Of a DNA stretch of 64,000 nucleotides, positions 13,780 to 26,090 are shown in pieces (within the stretch, counting starts at the first letter, position 1; every line of letters begins with the position of its first letter). The notes under the pieces were generated by a model. It made no database searches. It was not told the DNA's origin and worked only from the letters and a program-made list of their open reading frames with translations. The translations under genes were made by a program, and so were the position numbers. The DNA is taken from positions 1,054,001 through 1,118,000 of the forward strand of contig NW_027478463.1 in NCBI RefSeq assembly GCF_051014685.1. Direction: 5' to 3'. The DNA is from Ptiloglossa arizonensis (taxonomy: Eukaryota; Arthropoda; Insecta; Hymenoptera; Colletidae).

Positions 13780-15371
13780 ACCGTTGTAAGCGGGCGAGTT
13801 TCTACTTTCAGATGCAATAGAAATTTTTGGGTTTGGTCAATCCGTTCGCGAGATATGGGAGTTTGAAGCTAAGAAATGCTTGAGTAGGCAACAAATTCTG
13901 CGGACTTCTGCTGCTCCAAACGCTTAACCAGAATGGCCTAGGGAAAAAATACACATACCGTTGTAATCGGGAGAGTTTCTACTTTCACACGCAATAGGAA
14001 CTTTTGGGTTTGGTCTATCCGTTCGCGAGATATGGGAGTTTGAAGCTAAGAAATGGTTGAGCAGGCAACAAATTTTGCGCACTTCTACTGCTCCAAACGG
14101 TTGACCAGAATGGCCTAGGGAATTAATAAACATACCGTTGTAATCGGGCGAGTTTCTACTTTCAGACGCAGCAGGAATTTTTGGGTTTGGTCAATCCGTT
14201 CGCGATATATGGCAGTTTGAAGCTAAGAAATGGTTGGGAAGGCAACAAATTTCTCGCACTTCTGCTGCTCGAAACGCTTAACCAGAATGGCCTAGGGAAA
14301 AAATACACACGCCGATGTAATCGTGCGTGTTTCTACTTTCAGACGCAGCTGGAATTTTTGGGTTTGGTCAATCCGTTCGCGAGATATGGGAGTTTGAAGC
14401 TAAGAAATGGTTGAGTCGGCAACAAATTTTGCGCACTTCTGCTGCTCCAAACGCTTAACCAGAATGGCCTAGGGAAAAAATACACATACCGTTATAATCG
14501 GGCGAGTGTCTACTTTCAGACGCAGCAGGATTTTTTGGGTTTGATCAAACCGTTCGCGAGATGTGGGAGTTTGAAGCTAAGAAATGATTGAGTAGGCAAC
14601 AAATTTTGCGCACATCTGCTGCTCCAAACGCTTAACAAGAATTGCGTAGGGGAAAAAAACACATACCGTTATAATCGGGAGAGATTCTGCATTCAGACGC
14701 AACAGGAATTTTTGGGTTTGGTCAATCCGTTCGCGAGATATGGGAGTTAGAAGCTAAGAAATGGTTGAGTAGGCAACAAATTTTGCGCAATTCTGCTGCT
14801 CCAAACGCTTAACCAGAATGGCCTAGGGAAAAAATACACATACCGTTGTAATCGGGAGAGTTTCTACTTTCAGATGCAATAGGACTTTTTGGGTTTGTTC
14901 TATCCGTTCGCGAAACATGGGAGTCTGAAGGTATGAAATGGTTGAGAAGACAACAACTTTTTCGCAATTCTGCTGCTCCAAACGCTTAACCAGAATGGCC
15001 TAGGAAAAAAATACACATACCGTTTTAATCGAGAGAGCTTCTACTTTCAGACGCAATAGGAACTTTCGGTTTGCTCTATCCGATCCCGAGATATGGGAGT
15101 TTGAAGCTAAGAAATGTTTGAGCAGGCAACAAATTTTGCGCAGTTCTGCTTCTCCAAACGCTTAACCAGAATGGCCTAGGGAATTAATACACATACCGTT
15201 GTATTCGGGCGGGTTTCTACTTTCAGACGCAGCAGGAATTTTTGGGTTTGGTCACTCCGTTCGCGAGATATGGGAGTTTGCAGCTAAGAAATGGTTCAGG
15301 AGACAACAAATTTTTCGCAATTCTGCTGCTCCAAACGCTTAACCAGAATGGCCTAGGGAAAAAATACACAT
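13780..15371 (+). repeat. 9-monomer higher-order repeat B, copy 2 (1,592 bp)
   Basis: Tandem copy of 12188-13779. It ends near 15371, where CATACTGTTGTAATC replaces the CATACCGTTGTAAGC that would start a third unit. A partial extra copy of this unit's middle part lies at about 21221-21710, matching 14147-14636 with a shift of 7,074 bp. The last two monomers of this copy also form the beginning of the 15-mer starting at 15052, so the two higher-order units overlap. Confidence 0.88.
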
Positions 15372-17703
15372 ACTGTTGTAATCGGGAGAGTTTCTACTTT
15401 CAGATGCAATAGGAATTTTCGGGTTTGGTCAAACCGTTCGCGAGATATGGGAGTTTGCAGCTAAGAAATGGTTCAGGAGACAACAAATTTTTCGCAATTC
15501 TGCTGCTCCAAACGCTTAACCAGAATGGCCCAGGGGAAAAATACACATACCGTTGTAATCAGGCGTGTTTCTACTTTCAGTCGCAGCAGGAATTTTTGGG
15601 TTTGGTCAAACCGTTCGCGAGATACGGGAGTTTGCAGCTAAGAAATGGTTCAGGACACAACAAATTTTTCGCAATTCTGCTACTCCAAACGCTTAACCAG
15701 AATGGCCTAGGGGAAAAATACACATTCCGTTGTAATCGGGCGAGTGTGTACTTTCAGAAGCAGCAAGAATTTTTGGGTTTGGTCTATCCGTTCGCGAGAT
15801 ATGGGAGTTTGAAGCTAAGAAATGGTTGAGCAGGCAACAAATTTTGTGCACTTCTACTGCTCCAAACGCTTGACCAGAATGGCCTAGGGAATTAGTAAAC
15901 ATACCGTTGTAAGCGGGCGAGTTTCTACTTTCAGATGCAATAGAAATTTTTGGGTTTGGTCAATCCGTTCGCGAGATATGGGAGTTTGAAGCTAAGAAAT
16001 GCTTGAGTAGGCAACAAATTCTGCGGACTTCTGCTGCTCCAAACGCTTAACCAGAATGGCCTAGGGAAAAAATACACATACCGTTGTAATCGGGAGAGTT
16101 TCTACTTTCACACGCAATAGGAACTTTTGGGTTTGGTCTATCCGTTCGCGAGATATGGGAGTTTGAAGCTAAGAAATGGTTGAGCAGGCAACAAATTTTG
16201 CGCACTTCTACTGCTCCAAACGGTTGACCAGAATGGCCTAGGGAATTAATAAACATACCGTTGTAATCGGGCGAGTTTCTACTTTCAGACGCAGCAGGAA
16301 TTTTTGGGTTTGGTCAATCCGTTCGCGATATATGGCAGTTTGAAGCTAAGAAATGGTTGAGAAGGCAACAAATTTCTCGCACTTCTGCTGCTCGAAACGC
16401 TTAACCAGAATGGCCTAGCGAAAAATACACATACCGTTGTAATCGGGCGAGTTTCTACCTTCAGATGCAGTAGGAATTTTTGGGTTTGGTCAATCCGTTC
16501 GCGAGACATGGGAGTCTGAAGGTATGAAATGGTTGAGAAGACAACAACTTTTTCGCAATTCTGCTGCTCCAAACGCTTAACCAGAATGGCCTAGGAAAAA
16601 AATACACATACCGTTTTAATCGAGAGTGCTTCTACTTTCAGGCGCAATAGGAAATTTCGGTTTGCTCTATCCGATCCCGAGATATGGGAGTTTGAAGCTA
16701 AGAAATGATTGAGCAGGCAACAAATTTTGCGCAGTTCTGCTTCTCCAAACGCTTAACCAGAATGGCCTAGGGAATTAATACACATACCGATGTATTCGGG
16801 CGTGTTTCTACTTTTAGACGCAGCAGGAATTTTTGCGTTTGGTCAATCCGTTCGCGAGATATGGGAGTTTGAGGCTAAGAAATGGTTGAGAAGACAACAA
16901 ATTTTACTCACTTCTGCTACTCCAAACGCTTTGCACGAATGGCCCAGGGTAAAAATACACATACCGTTGTAATCGGGCGAGTTTCTACTTTCAGACGCAG
17001 CAGAAATTTTTGGGTTTCGTCCCTCCGTTCGCGAGATATGGGAGTTTGCAGCTAAGAAATGGTTGAGAAGACAACAAATTTTACTCACTTCTGCTGCTCC
17101 AAACGCTTTGCACGAATGGCCCAGGGTAAAAATACACATACCGTTGTAATCGGGCGAGTTTCTACTTTCAGACGCAGCAGAAATTTTTGGGTTTCGTCCC
17201 TCCGTTCGCGAGATATGGGAGTTTGCAGCTAAGAAATGGTTGAGAAGATAACAACTTTTTCGCAATTCTGCTGCTCCAAACGCCTTACCAGAATGGCCTA
17301 GGGGAAAAATACACATACCGCTGTAATCGGGCGAGTTTCTACTTTCAGACGCAGCAGAAATTTTTGGGTTTCGTCCCTCCGTTCGCGAGATATGGGAGTT
17401 TGCAGCTAAGAAATGGTTCAGGAGACAACAAATTTTTCGCACTTCTGCTGCTCCAAACGCCTAACCAGAATGGCCTAGGGGAAAAATACACATACCGTTG
17501 TAATCGGGCGAGTTTCTACTTTCAGACGCAGCAGAAATTTTTGGGTTTCGTCCCTCCGTTCGCGAGATGTGGGAGTTTGCAGCTAAGAAATGGTTCAGGA
17601 GACAACAAATTTTTCGCACTTCTGCTGCTCCAAACGCCTAACCAGAATGGCCTAGGGGAAAAATACACATACCGTTGTAATCGGGCGAGTGCCTACTTTC
17701 AGA
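15052..17703 (+). repeat. 15-monomer higher-order repeat C, copy 1 (2,652 bp)
   Basis: Landmarks here recur exactly 2,652 bp downstream. The unit starts at ACGCAATAGGAACTTTCGG, followed by the unusual CTCTATCCGATCCCGAG. Towards its end, about 16840-17700, are runs of nearly identical neighbouring monomers: two with TTTTACTCACTTC / GCTTTGCACG / GTAAAAATAC and two with TTCGTCCCTCC plus TTCAGGAGAC. This is local monomer-by-monomer amplification inside the unit. The run also creates the longest open frame of the window (complement of 16843-17442), which I consider non-genic. Confidence 0.87.
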
Positions 17704-19757
17704 CGCAATAGGAACTTTCGGTTTGCTCTATCCGATCCCGAGATATGGGAGTTTGAAGCTAAGAAATGTTTGAGCAGGCAACAAATTTTGCGCAGTTCTG
17801 CTTCTCCAAACGCTTAACCAGAATGGCCTAGGGAATTAATACACATACCGTTGTATTCGGGCGGGTTTCTACTTTCAGACGCAGCAGGAATTTTTGGGTT
17901 TGGTCACTCCGTTCGCGAGATATGGGAGTTTGCAGCTAAGAAATGGTTCAGGAGACAACAAATTTTTCGCAATTCTGCTGCTCCAAACGCTTAACCAGAA
18001 TGGCCTAGGGAAAAAATACACATACTGTTGTAATCGGGAGAGTTTCTACTTTCAGATGCAATAGGAATTTTCGGGTTTGGTCAAACCGTTCGCGAGATAT
18101 GGGAGTTTGCAGCTAAGAAATGGTTCAGGAGACAACAAATTTTTCGCAATTCTGCTGCTCCAAACGCTTAACCAGAATGGCCCAGGGGAAAAATACACAT
18201 ACCGTTGTAATCAGGCGTGTTTCTACTTTCAGTCGCAGCAGGAATTTTTGGGTTTGGTCAAACCGTTCGCGAGATACGGGAGTTTGCAGCTAAGAAATGG
18301 TTCAGGACACAACAAATTTTTCGCAATTCTGCTACTCCAAACGCTTAACCAGAATGGCCTAGGGGAAAAATACACATTCCGTTGTAATCGGGCGAGTGTG
18401 TACTTTCAGAAGCAGCAAGAATTTTTGGGTTTGGTCTATCCGTTCGCGAGATATGGGAGTTTGAAGCTAAGAAATGGTTGAGCAGGCAACAAATTTTGTG
18501 CACTTCTACTGCTCCAAACGCTTGACCAGAATGGCCTAGGGAATTAGTAAACATACCGTTGTAAGCGGGCGAGTTTCTACTTTCAGATGCAATAGAAATT
18601 TTTGGGTTTGGTCAATCCGTTCGCGAGATATGGGAGTTTGAAGCTAAGAAATGCTTGAGTAGGCAACAAATTCTGCGGACTTCTGCTGCTCCAAACGCTT
18701 AACCAGAATGGCCTAGGGAAAAAATACACATACCGTTGTAATCGGGAGAGTTTCTACTTTCACACGCAATAGGAACTTTTGGGTTTGGTCTATCCGTTCG
18801 CGAGATATGGGAGTTTGAAGCTAAGAAATGGTTGAGCAGGCAACAAATTTTGCGCACTTCTACTGCTCCAAACGGTTGACCAGAATGGCCTAGGGAATTA
18901 ATAAACATACCGTTGTAATCGGGCGAGTTTCTACTTTCAGACGCAGCAGGAATTTTTGGGTTTGGTCAATCCGTTCGCGATATATGGCAGTTTGAAGCTA
19001 AGAAATGGTTGAGAAGGCAACAAATTTCTCGCACTTCTGCTGCTCGAAACGCTTAACCAGAATGGCCTAGGGAAAAATACACATACCGTTGTAAACGGGC
19101 GAGTTTCTACCTTCAGATGCAGTAGGAATTTTTGGGTTTGGTCAATCCGTTCGCGAGACATGGGAGTCTGAAGGTATGAAATGGTTGAGAAGACAACAAC
19201 TTTTTCGCAATTCTGCTGCTCCAAACGCTTAACCAGAATGGCCTAGGAAAAAAATACACATACCGTTTTAATCGAGAGTGCTTCTACTTTCAGGCGCAAT
19301 AGGAAATTTCGGTTTGCTCTATCCGATCCCGAGATATGGGAGTTTGAAGCTAAGAAATGATTGAGCAGGCAACAAATTTTGCGCAGTTCTGCTTCTCCAA
19401 ACGCTTAACCAGAATGGCCTAGGGAATTAATACACATACCGATGTATTCGGGCGTGTTTCTACTTTTAGACGCAGCAGGAATTTTTGCGTTTGGTCAATC
19501 CGTTCGCGAGATATGGGAGTTTGAGGCTAAGAAATGGTTGAGAAGACAACAAATTTTACTCACTTCTGCTACTCCAAACGCTTTGCACGAATGGCCCAGG
19601 GTAAAAATACACATACCGTTGTAATCGGGCGAGTTTCTACTTTCAGACGCAGCAGAAATTTTTGGGTTTCGTCCCTCCGTTCGCGAGATATGGGAGTTTG
19701 AGGCTAAGAAATGGTTGAGAAGACAACAAATTTTACTCACTTCTGCTGCTCCAAACG
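17704..19757 (+). repeat. 15-monomer higher-order repeat C, copy 2, shortened
   Basis: Tandem copy of 15052-17703 up to about 19757, where the copy passes directly from GAGGCTAAG / ACTCACTTC into CCAAACGCCTAACC. The additional TTTGCACG and CCTCC monomers of copy 1 are missing. The second copy is thus about 12 monomers long. Few substitutions separate the copies, for example GTAAACGGGC at about 19091 against GTAATCGGGC at about 16439. Confidence 0.85.
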
Positions 19758-20447
19758 CCTAACCAGAATGGCCTAGGGGAAAAATACACATACCGTTGTA
19801 ATCGGGCGAGTGCCTACTTTCAGATGCAATAGGAATTTTTGGGTTTGGTCAATCCGTTCGCGAGATATGGGAGTCTGAAGCTAAGAAATGGTTGAGTAGG
19901 CAACAAATTTTGCGCACTTCTGCTGCTCCAAACGCTTACCCAGAATGGCCTAGGGAAAAAATACACATACCGTTGTAATCGAGAGAGTCTCTACTTTCAC
20001 ACGCAATAGAAATCTTTGGGTTTGGTCAGTCCGTTCGCGAGATGTGGGAGTTTGCAGCTAAGAAATGGTTCAGGAGACAACAAATTTTTCGCACTTCTGC
20101 TGCTCCAAACGCCTAACCAGAATGGCCTAGGGGAAAAATACACATACCGTTGTAATCGGGCGAGTGCCTACTTTCAGATGCAATAGGAATTTTTGGGTTT
20201 GGTCAATCCGTTCGCGAGATATGGGAGTCTGAAGCTAAGAAATGGTTGAGTAGGCAACAAATTTTGCGCACTTCTGCTGCTCCAAACGCTTACCCAGAAT
20301 GGCCTAGGGAAAAAATACACATACCGTTGTAATCGAGAGAGTCTCTACTTTCACACGCAATAGAAATCTTTGGGTTTGGTCAGTCCGTTCGCGAGATATG
20401 GGAGTTTGAAGCTAAGAAATGCTTGAGTAGGCAACAAATTCTGCGGA
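19740..20447 (+). repeat. tandem dimer (2 x 354 bp)
   Basis: Two consecutive two-monomer units, about 19740-20093 and 20094-20447. Both contain GAGTGCCTAC, then CTTACCCAGAATGG, then GAGAGAGTCTCTAC with GAAATCTTTGGG and GGTCAGTCC. The same dimer type is seen once more at about 28570-29080 (offset 8,494 bp from 20076-20586). This shows the same block being moved over 8 kb within the array. Confidence 0.82.
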
Positions 20448-20548
20448 CTTCTGCTGCTCCAAACGCTTAACCAGAATGGCCTAGGGAAAAAATACACATA
20501 CCGTTGTAATCGGGAGAGTTTCTACTTTCAGATGCAATAGGACTTTTT

Positions 20549-21000
20549 GGGTTTGTTCTATCCGTTCGCGAGATATGGGAGTCTGAAGGTATGAAATGGT
20601 TGAGAAGACAACAACTTTTTCGCAATTCTGCTGCTCCAAACGCTTTACACGAATGGCCTAGGGAAAAAATACACATACCTTTGAAATCGGGAGAGTTTCT
20701 ACTTTCAGACGAAATAGGAATTTTTGGGTTTGTTCTATCCGTTCGCGAGACATGGGAGTCTGAAGGTATGAAATGGTTGAGAAGACAACAACTTTTTCGC
20801 AATTCTGCTGCTCCAAACGCTTTACACGAATGGCCTAGGGAAAAAATACACATACCTTTGAAATCGGGAGAGTTTCTACTTTCAGACGAAATAGGAATTT
20901 TTGGGTTTGTTCTATCCGTTCGCGAGACATGGGAGTCTGAAGGTATGAAATGGTTGAGAAGACAACAACTTTTTCGCAATTCTGCTGCTCCAAACGCTTA
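20549..21000 (+). repeat. local single-monomer amplification (GAGACATGG / GAAGGTATG type)
   Basis: Consecutive GGGTTTGTTC starts at 20549, 20726 and 20903 are exactly 177 bp apart, and the monomers between them are almost identical: GTTCTATCC, GAGACATGGGAGTCTGAAGG, CTTTACACGAATGG, CCTTTGAAATCGGGAG. Elsewhere neighbouring monomers usually belong to different types, so a run like this marks a one-monomer slippage or unequal exchange. A parallel run of the same type lies at about 24620-25090. Confidence 0.85.
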
Positions 21001-22265
21001 ACCAGAATGGCCTAGGGAATTAATACACATACCGATGTATTCGGGCGTGTTTCTACTTTTAGACGCAGCAGGAATTTTTGCATTTGGTCAATCCGTTCGC
21101 GAGATATGGGAGTTTGAGGCTAAGAAATGGTTGAGAAGACAACAAATTTTACTCACTTCTGCTACTCCAAACGCTTTGCACGAATGGCCTAGGGAATTAA
21201 TAAACATACCGTTGTAATCGGGCGAGTTTCTACTTTCAGACGCAGCAGGAATTTTTGGGTTTGGTCAATCCGTTCGCGATATATGGCAGTTTGAAGCTAA
21301 GAAATGGTTGGGAAGGCAACAAATTTCTCGCACTTCTGCTGCTCGAAACGCTTAACCAGAATGGCCTAGGGAAAAAATACACACGCCGATGTAATCGTGC
21401 GTGTTTCTACTTTCAGACGCAGCTGGAATTTTTGGGTTTGGTCAATCCGTTCGCGAGATATGGGAGTTTGAAGCTAAGAAATGGTTGAGTCGGCAACAAA
21501 TTTTGCGCACTTCTGCTGCTCCAAACGCTTAACCAGAATGGCCTAGGGAAAAAATACACATACCGTTATAATCGGGCGAGTGTCTACTTTCAGACGCAGC
21601 AGGAATTTTTGGGTTTGATCAAACCGTTCGCGAGATGTGGGAGTTTGAAGCTAAGAAATGATTGAGTAGGCAACAAATTTTGCGCACATCTGCTGCTCCA
21701 AACGCTTTACACGAATGGCCTAGGGAAAAAATACACATGCCTTTGTAATCGGGAGAGTTTCTACTTTCAGACGAAATAGGAATTTTTGGGTTTGTTCTAT
21801 CCGTTCGCGAGACATGGGAGTCTGAAGGTATGAAATGGTTGAGAAGACAACAACTTTTTCGCAATTCTGCTGCTCCAAACGCTTAACCAGAATAGCCTAG
21901 GAAAAAAATACACATACCGTTTTAATCGAGAGTGCTTCTACTTTCAGGCGCAATAGGAAATTTCGGTTTGCTCTATCCGATCCCGAGATATGGGAGTTTG
22001 AAGCTAAGAAATGATTGAGCAGGCAACAAATTTTGCGCAGTTCTGCTTCTCCAAACGCTTAACCAGAATGGCCTAGGGAATTAATACACATACCGATATA
22101 TTCGGGCGTGTTTCTACTTTTAGACGCAGCACGAATTTTTGCGTTTGGTCAATCCGTTCGCGAGATATGGGAGTTTGAGGCTAAGAAATGGTTGAGAAGA
22201 CAACAAATTTTACTCACTTCTGCTACTCCAAACGCTTTGCACGAATGGCCCAGGGTAAAAATACA
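21001..22265 (+). repeat. mosaic segment with fragments of repeats B and C
   Basis: Short pieces of units found elsewhere. 21019-21220 resembles the CGATGTATTCGGGCGTG monomer of repeat C (16789 and 19441). 21221-21710 matches repeat B (14147-14636). About 21715-21900 carries the CTTTACACG / GACGAAATAGG / GTTCTATCC monomer. 21900-22265 resembles 16590-16960. The segment 21900-22440 is itself reused at about 26680-27230. No coding potential beyond satellite frames. Confidence 0.75.
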
Positions 22266-23681
22266 CATACCGTTGTAATCGGGCGAGTTTCTACTTTCAG
22301 ACGCAGCAGAAATTTTTGGGTTTCGTCCCTCCGTTCGCGAGATATGGGAGTTTGCAGCTAAGAAATGGTTGAGAAGACAACAACTTTTTCGCAATTCTGC
22401 TGCTCCAAACGCCTTACCAGAATGGCCTAGGGAAAAAATACACATACCGCTGTAATCGGGCGAGTTTCTACTTTCGGATGCAATAGGAATTTTTGCGTTT
22501 GGTCAATCCGTTCGCGAGATATGGCAGTTTGATGCTAAGAAATGGTTGAGAAGGCAACAAATTTTTCGCACTTCTGCTGCTCCAAACGCTTAACCAGAAT
22601 GGCCTAAGGGAAAAATACACATACCGTTGTATACGGGCGGGTTTCTACTTTCAGACGCAGCAGGAATTTTTGGGTTTGGTCACTCCGTTCGCGAGATATG
22701 GGAGTTTGCAGCTAAGAAATGGTTCAGGAGACAACAAATTTTTCGCACTTCTGCTGCTCCAAACGCCTAACCAGAATGGCTTAGGGGAAAAATACACATA
22801 CCGTTGTAATCGGGCGAGTGCCTACTTTCAGACGCAGCAAGAATTTTTGGGTTTGGTCAAACCGTTCGCGAGATATGGGAGTTTGAAGCTAAGAAATGCT
22901 TGAGTAGGCAAAGAATTTTGCGCACTTCTGCTGCTCCAAACGCTTAACCAGAATGGCCTAGGGAAAAAATACACATACCGTTGTAATCGGGCGAGCTTCT
23001 ACTTTCAGACGCAGCAGAAATTTTTGGGTTTCGTCCCTCCGTTCGCGAGATATGGGAGTTTGCAGCTAAGAAATGGTTGAGAAGACAACAACTTTTTCGC
23101 AATTCTGCTGCTCCAAACGCCTTACCAGAATGGCCTAGGGAAAAAATACACATACCGCTGTAATCGGGCGAGTTTCTACTTTCGGATGCAATAGGAATTT
23201 TTGCGTTTGGTCAATCCGTTCGCGAGATATGGCAGTTTGAAGCTAAGAAATGGTTGAGAAGGCAACAAATTTTTCGCACTTCTGCTGCTCCAAACGCTTA
23301 ACCAGAATGGCCTAAGGGAAAAATACACATACCGTTGTATACGGGCGGGTTTATACTTTCAGACGCAGCAGGAATTTTTGGGTTTGGTCACTCCGTTCGC
23401 GAGATATGGGAGTTTGCAGCTAAGAAATGGTTCAGGAGACAACAAATTTTTCGCACTTCTGCTGCTCCAAACGCCTAACCAGAATGGCCTAGGGGAAAAA
23501 TACACATACCGTTGTAATCGGGCGAGTGTCTACTTTCAGACGCAGCAAGAATTTTTGGGTTTGGTCAAACCGTTCGCGAGATATGGGAGTTTGAAGCTAA
23601 GAAATGCTTGAGTAGGCAAAGAATTTTGCGCACTTCTGCTGCTCCAAACGCTTAACCAGAATGGCCTAGGGAAAAAATACA
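22266..23681 (+). repeat. tandem tetramer (2 x 708 bp)
   Basis: Two four-monomer units, about 22266-22973 and 22974-23681, with all landmarks shifted by 708 bp (4 x 177). ACCGCTGTAATCGGGCGAG is at 22446 and 23154, and the GTATACGGGCGGG monomer is at 22630 and 23338. Small differences include GAGCTTCTAC at 22992 and TTTGATGCTAAG at about 22530. Part of this unit recurs at 30199-30866 (offset 7,255 bp) and at 27400-28100 (offset 4,246 bp). Confidence 0.87.
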
Positions 23682-25101
23682 CATACCGTTGTAATCGGGA
23701 GAGTTTCTACTTTCAGATGCAATAGGACTTTTTGGGTTTGTTCTATCCGTTCGCGAGATATGGGAGTCTGAAGCTAAGAAATGGTAGAGAAGACAACAAA
23801 TTTTTCGCACTTCTGCTGCTCCAAACGCTTTACACGAATGGCCTAGGGAAAAAATACACATACCTTTGTAATCGGGAGAGTTTCTACTTTCAGACGAAAT
23901 AGGAATTTTTGGGTTTGTTCTATCCGTTCGCGAGACATGGGAGTCTGAAGGTATGAAATGGTTGAGAAGACAACAACTTTTTCGCAATTCTGCTGCTCCA
24001 AACGCTTAACCAGAATGGCCTAGGAAAAAAATACACATACCGCTGTAATCGGGCGAGTTTCTACTTTCGGATGCAATAGGAATTTTTGCGTTTGGTCAAT
24101 CCGTTCGCGAGATATGGCAGTTTGAAGCTAAGAAATGGTTGAGAAGGCAACAAATTTTTCGCACTTCTGCTGCTCCAAACGCCTAACCAGAATGGCCTAG
24201 GGGAAAAGTACACATACCGTTGTAATCGGGCGAGTTTCTACTTTCAGACGCAGCAGAAATTTTTGGGTTTCGTCCCTCCGTTCGCGAGATATGGGAGTTT
24301 GCAGCTAAGAAATGGTTGAGTAGGCAACAAATTTTGCGCACTTCTGCTGCTCCAAACGCTTTACACGAATGGCCTAGGGAAAAAATACACATACCTTTGT
24401 AATCGGGAGAGTTTCTACTTTCAGACGAAATAGGAATTTTTGGGTTTGTTCTATCCGTTCGCGAGACATGGGAGTCTGAAGGTATGAAATGGTTGAGAAG
24501 ACAACAACTTTTTCGCAATTCTGCTGCTCCAAACGCTTAACCAGAATGGCCTAGGGAAAAAATACACATACCGTTGTAATCGGGAGAGTTTCTACTTTCA
24601 GATGCAATAGGACTTTTTGGGTTTGTTCTATCCGTTCGCGAGATATGGGAGTCTGAAGCTAAGAAATGGTAGAGAAGACAACAAATTTTTCGCACTTCTG
24701 CTGCTCCAAACGCTTTACACGAATGGCCTAGGGAAAAAATACACATACCTTTGAAATCGGGAGAGTTTCTACTTTCAGACGAAATAGGAATTTTTGGGTT
24801 TGTTCTATCCGTTCGCGAGACATGGGAGTCTGAAGGTATGAAATGGTTGAGAAGACAACAACTTTTTCGCAATTCTGCTGCTCCAAACGCTTTACACGAA
24901 TGGCCTAGGGAAAAAATACACATACCTTTGAAATCGGGAGAGTTTCTACTTTCAGACGAAATAGGAATTTTTGGGTTTGTTCTATCCGTTCGCGAGACAT
25001 GGGAGTCTGAAGGTATGAAATGGTTGAGAAGAAAACAACTTTTTCGCAATTCTGCTGCTCCAAACGCTTTACACGAATGGCCTAGGGAAAAAATACACAC
25101 A
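23682..25101 (+). repeat. CTTTACACG / GACGAAATAGG / GTTCTATCC monomers, amplified
   Basis: About eight monomers, many of the type with CTTTACACGAATGG, CCTTTGTAATCGGGAGAG or CCTTTGAAATCGGGAGAG, GACGAAATAGG and GTTCTATCC. Near 24620-25090 nearly identical copies of this monomer stand side by side (GGGTTTGTTC at 24797 and 24974). The block 23652-23987 recurs at 26306-26641 (offset 2,654 bp) and 27898-28233 (offset 4,246 bp). Both strands show open frames here, a by-product of identical neighbours with no stop. Confidence 0.8.
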
Positions 25102-26090
25102 CCGTTGTATTCGGGCGGGTTTCTACTTTCAGACGCAGCAGGAATTTTTGGGTTTGGTCACTCCGTTCGCGAGATATGGGAGTTTTCAGCTAAGAAATGG
25201 TTCAGGAGACAACAAATTTTTCGCAATTCTGCTGCTCCAAACGCTTAACCAGAATGGCCTAGGGAAAAAATACACATACTGTTGTAATCGGGAGAGTTTC
25301 TACTTTCAGATGCAATAGGAATTTTCGGGTTTGGTCAAACCGTTCGCGAGATATGGGAGTTTGCAGCTAAGAAATGGTTCAGGAGACAACAAATTTTTCG
25401 CAATTCTGCTGCTCCAAACGCTTAACCAGAATGGCCTAGGGGAAAAATAAACATACCGTTGTAATCAGGCGTGTTTCTACTTTCAGACGCAGCAGGAATT
25501 TTTGGGTTTGGTCAATCCGTTCGCGAGATACGGGAGTTTGCAGCTAAGAAATGGTTCAGGACACAACAAATTTTTCGCAATTCTGCTACTCCAAACGCTT
25601 AACCAGAATGGCCTAGGGGAAAAATACACATTCCGTTGTAATCGGGCGAGTGTGTACTTTCAGAAGCAGCAGGAATTTTTGGGTTTGGTCTATCCGTTCG
25701 CGAGATATGGGAGTTTGAAGCTAAGAAATGGTTGAGCAGGCAACAAATTTTGTGCACTTCTACTACTCCAAACGCTTGACCAGAATGGCCTAGGGAATTA
25801 GTAAACATACCGTTGTAAGCGGGCGTGTTTCTACTTTCAGATGCAATAGAAATTTTTGGGTTTGGTCAATCCGTTCGCGAGATATGGGAGTTTGAAGCTA
25901 AGAAATGCTTGAGTAGGCAACAAATTCTGCGGACTTCTGCTGCTCCAAACGCTTAACCAGAATGGCCTAGGGAAAAAATACACATACCGTTGTAATCGGG
26001 AGAGTTTCTACTTTCACACGCAATAGGAACTTTTGGGTTTGGTCTATCCGTTCGCGAGATATGGGAGTTTGAAGCTAAGAAATGGTTGAG
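25102..26090 (+). repeat. transposed copy of 15196-16184
   Basis: This stretch of about 990 bp follows 15196-16184 at a constant shift of 9,906 bp. It starts at CCGTTGTATTCGGGCGGG and includes GTAATCAGGCGTG, the TTCAGGACACAAC monomer, the GTGTGTACTTTCAGAAGCAG monomer and GTAAGCGGGC. Small differences exist, such as AAATAAACATAC near 25445 and TACTACTCC near 25763. It ends where GAGCAGGC should follow but GAGAAGGC does. Confidence 0.8.

Noticed and set aside
16843..17442. Longest open frame (199 codons, complement strand), and the many 60-190-codon frames on both strands
   Set aside because: The monomer is 177 bp, a multiple of three, so an open frame in one monomer runs into the next. The translations repeat every 59 residues, follow the satellite period, end wherever a type-specific base creates a stop, and exist on both strands over the same DNA. 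No start context, codon bias or domain supports a gene.
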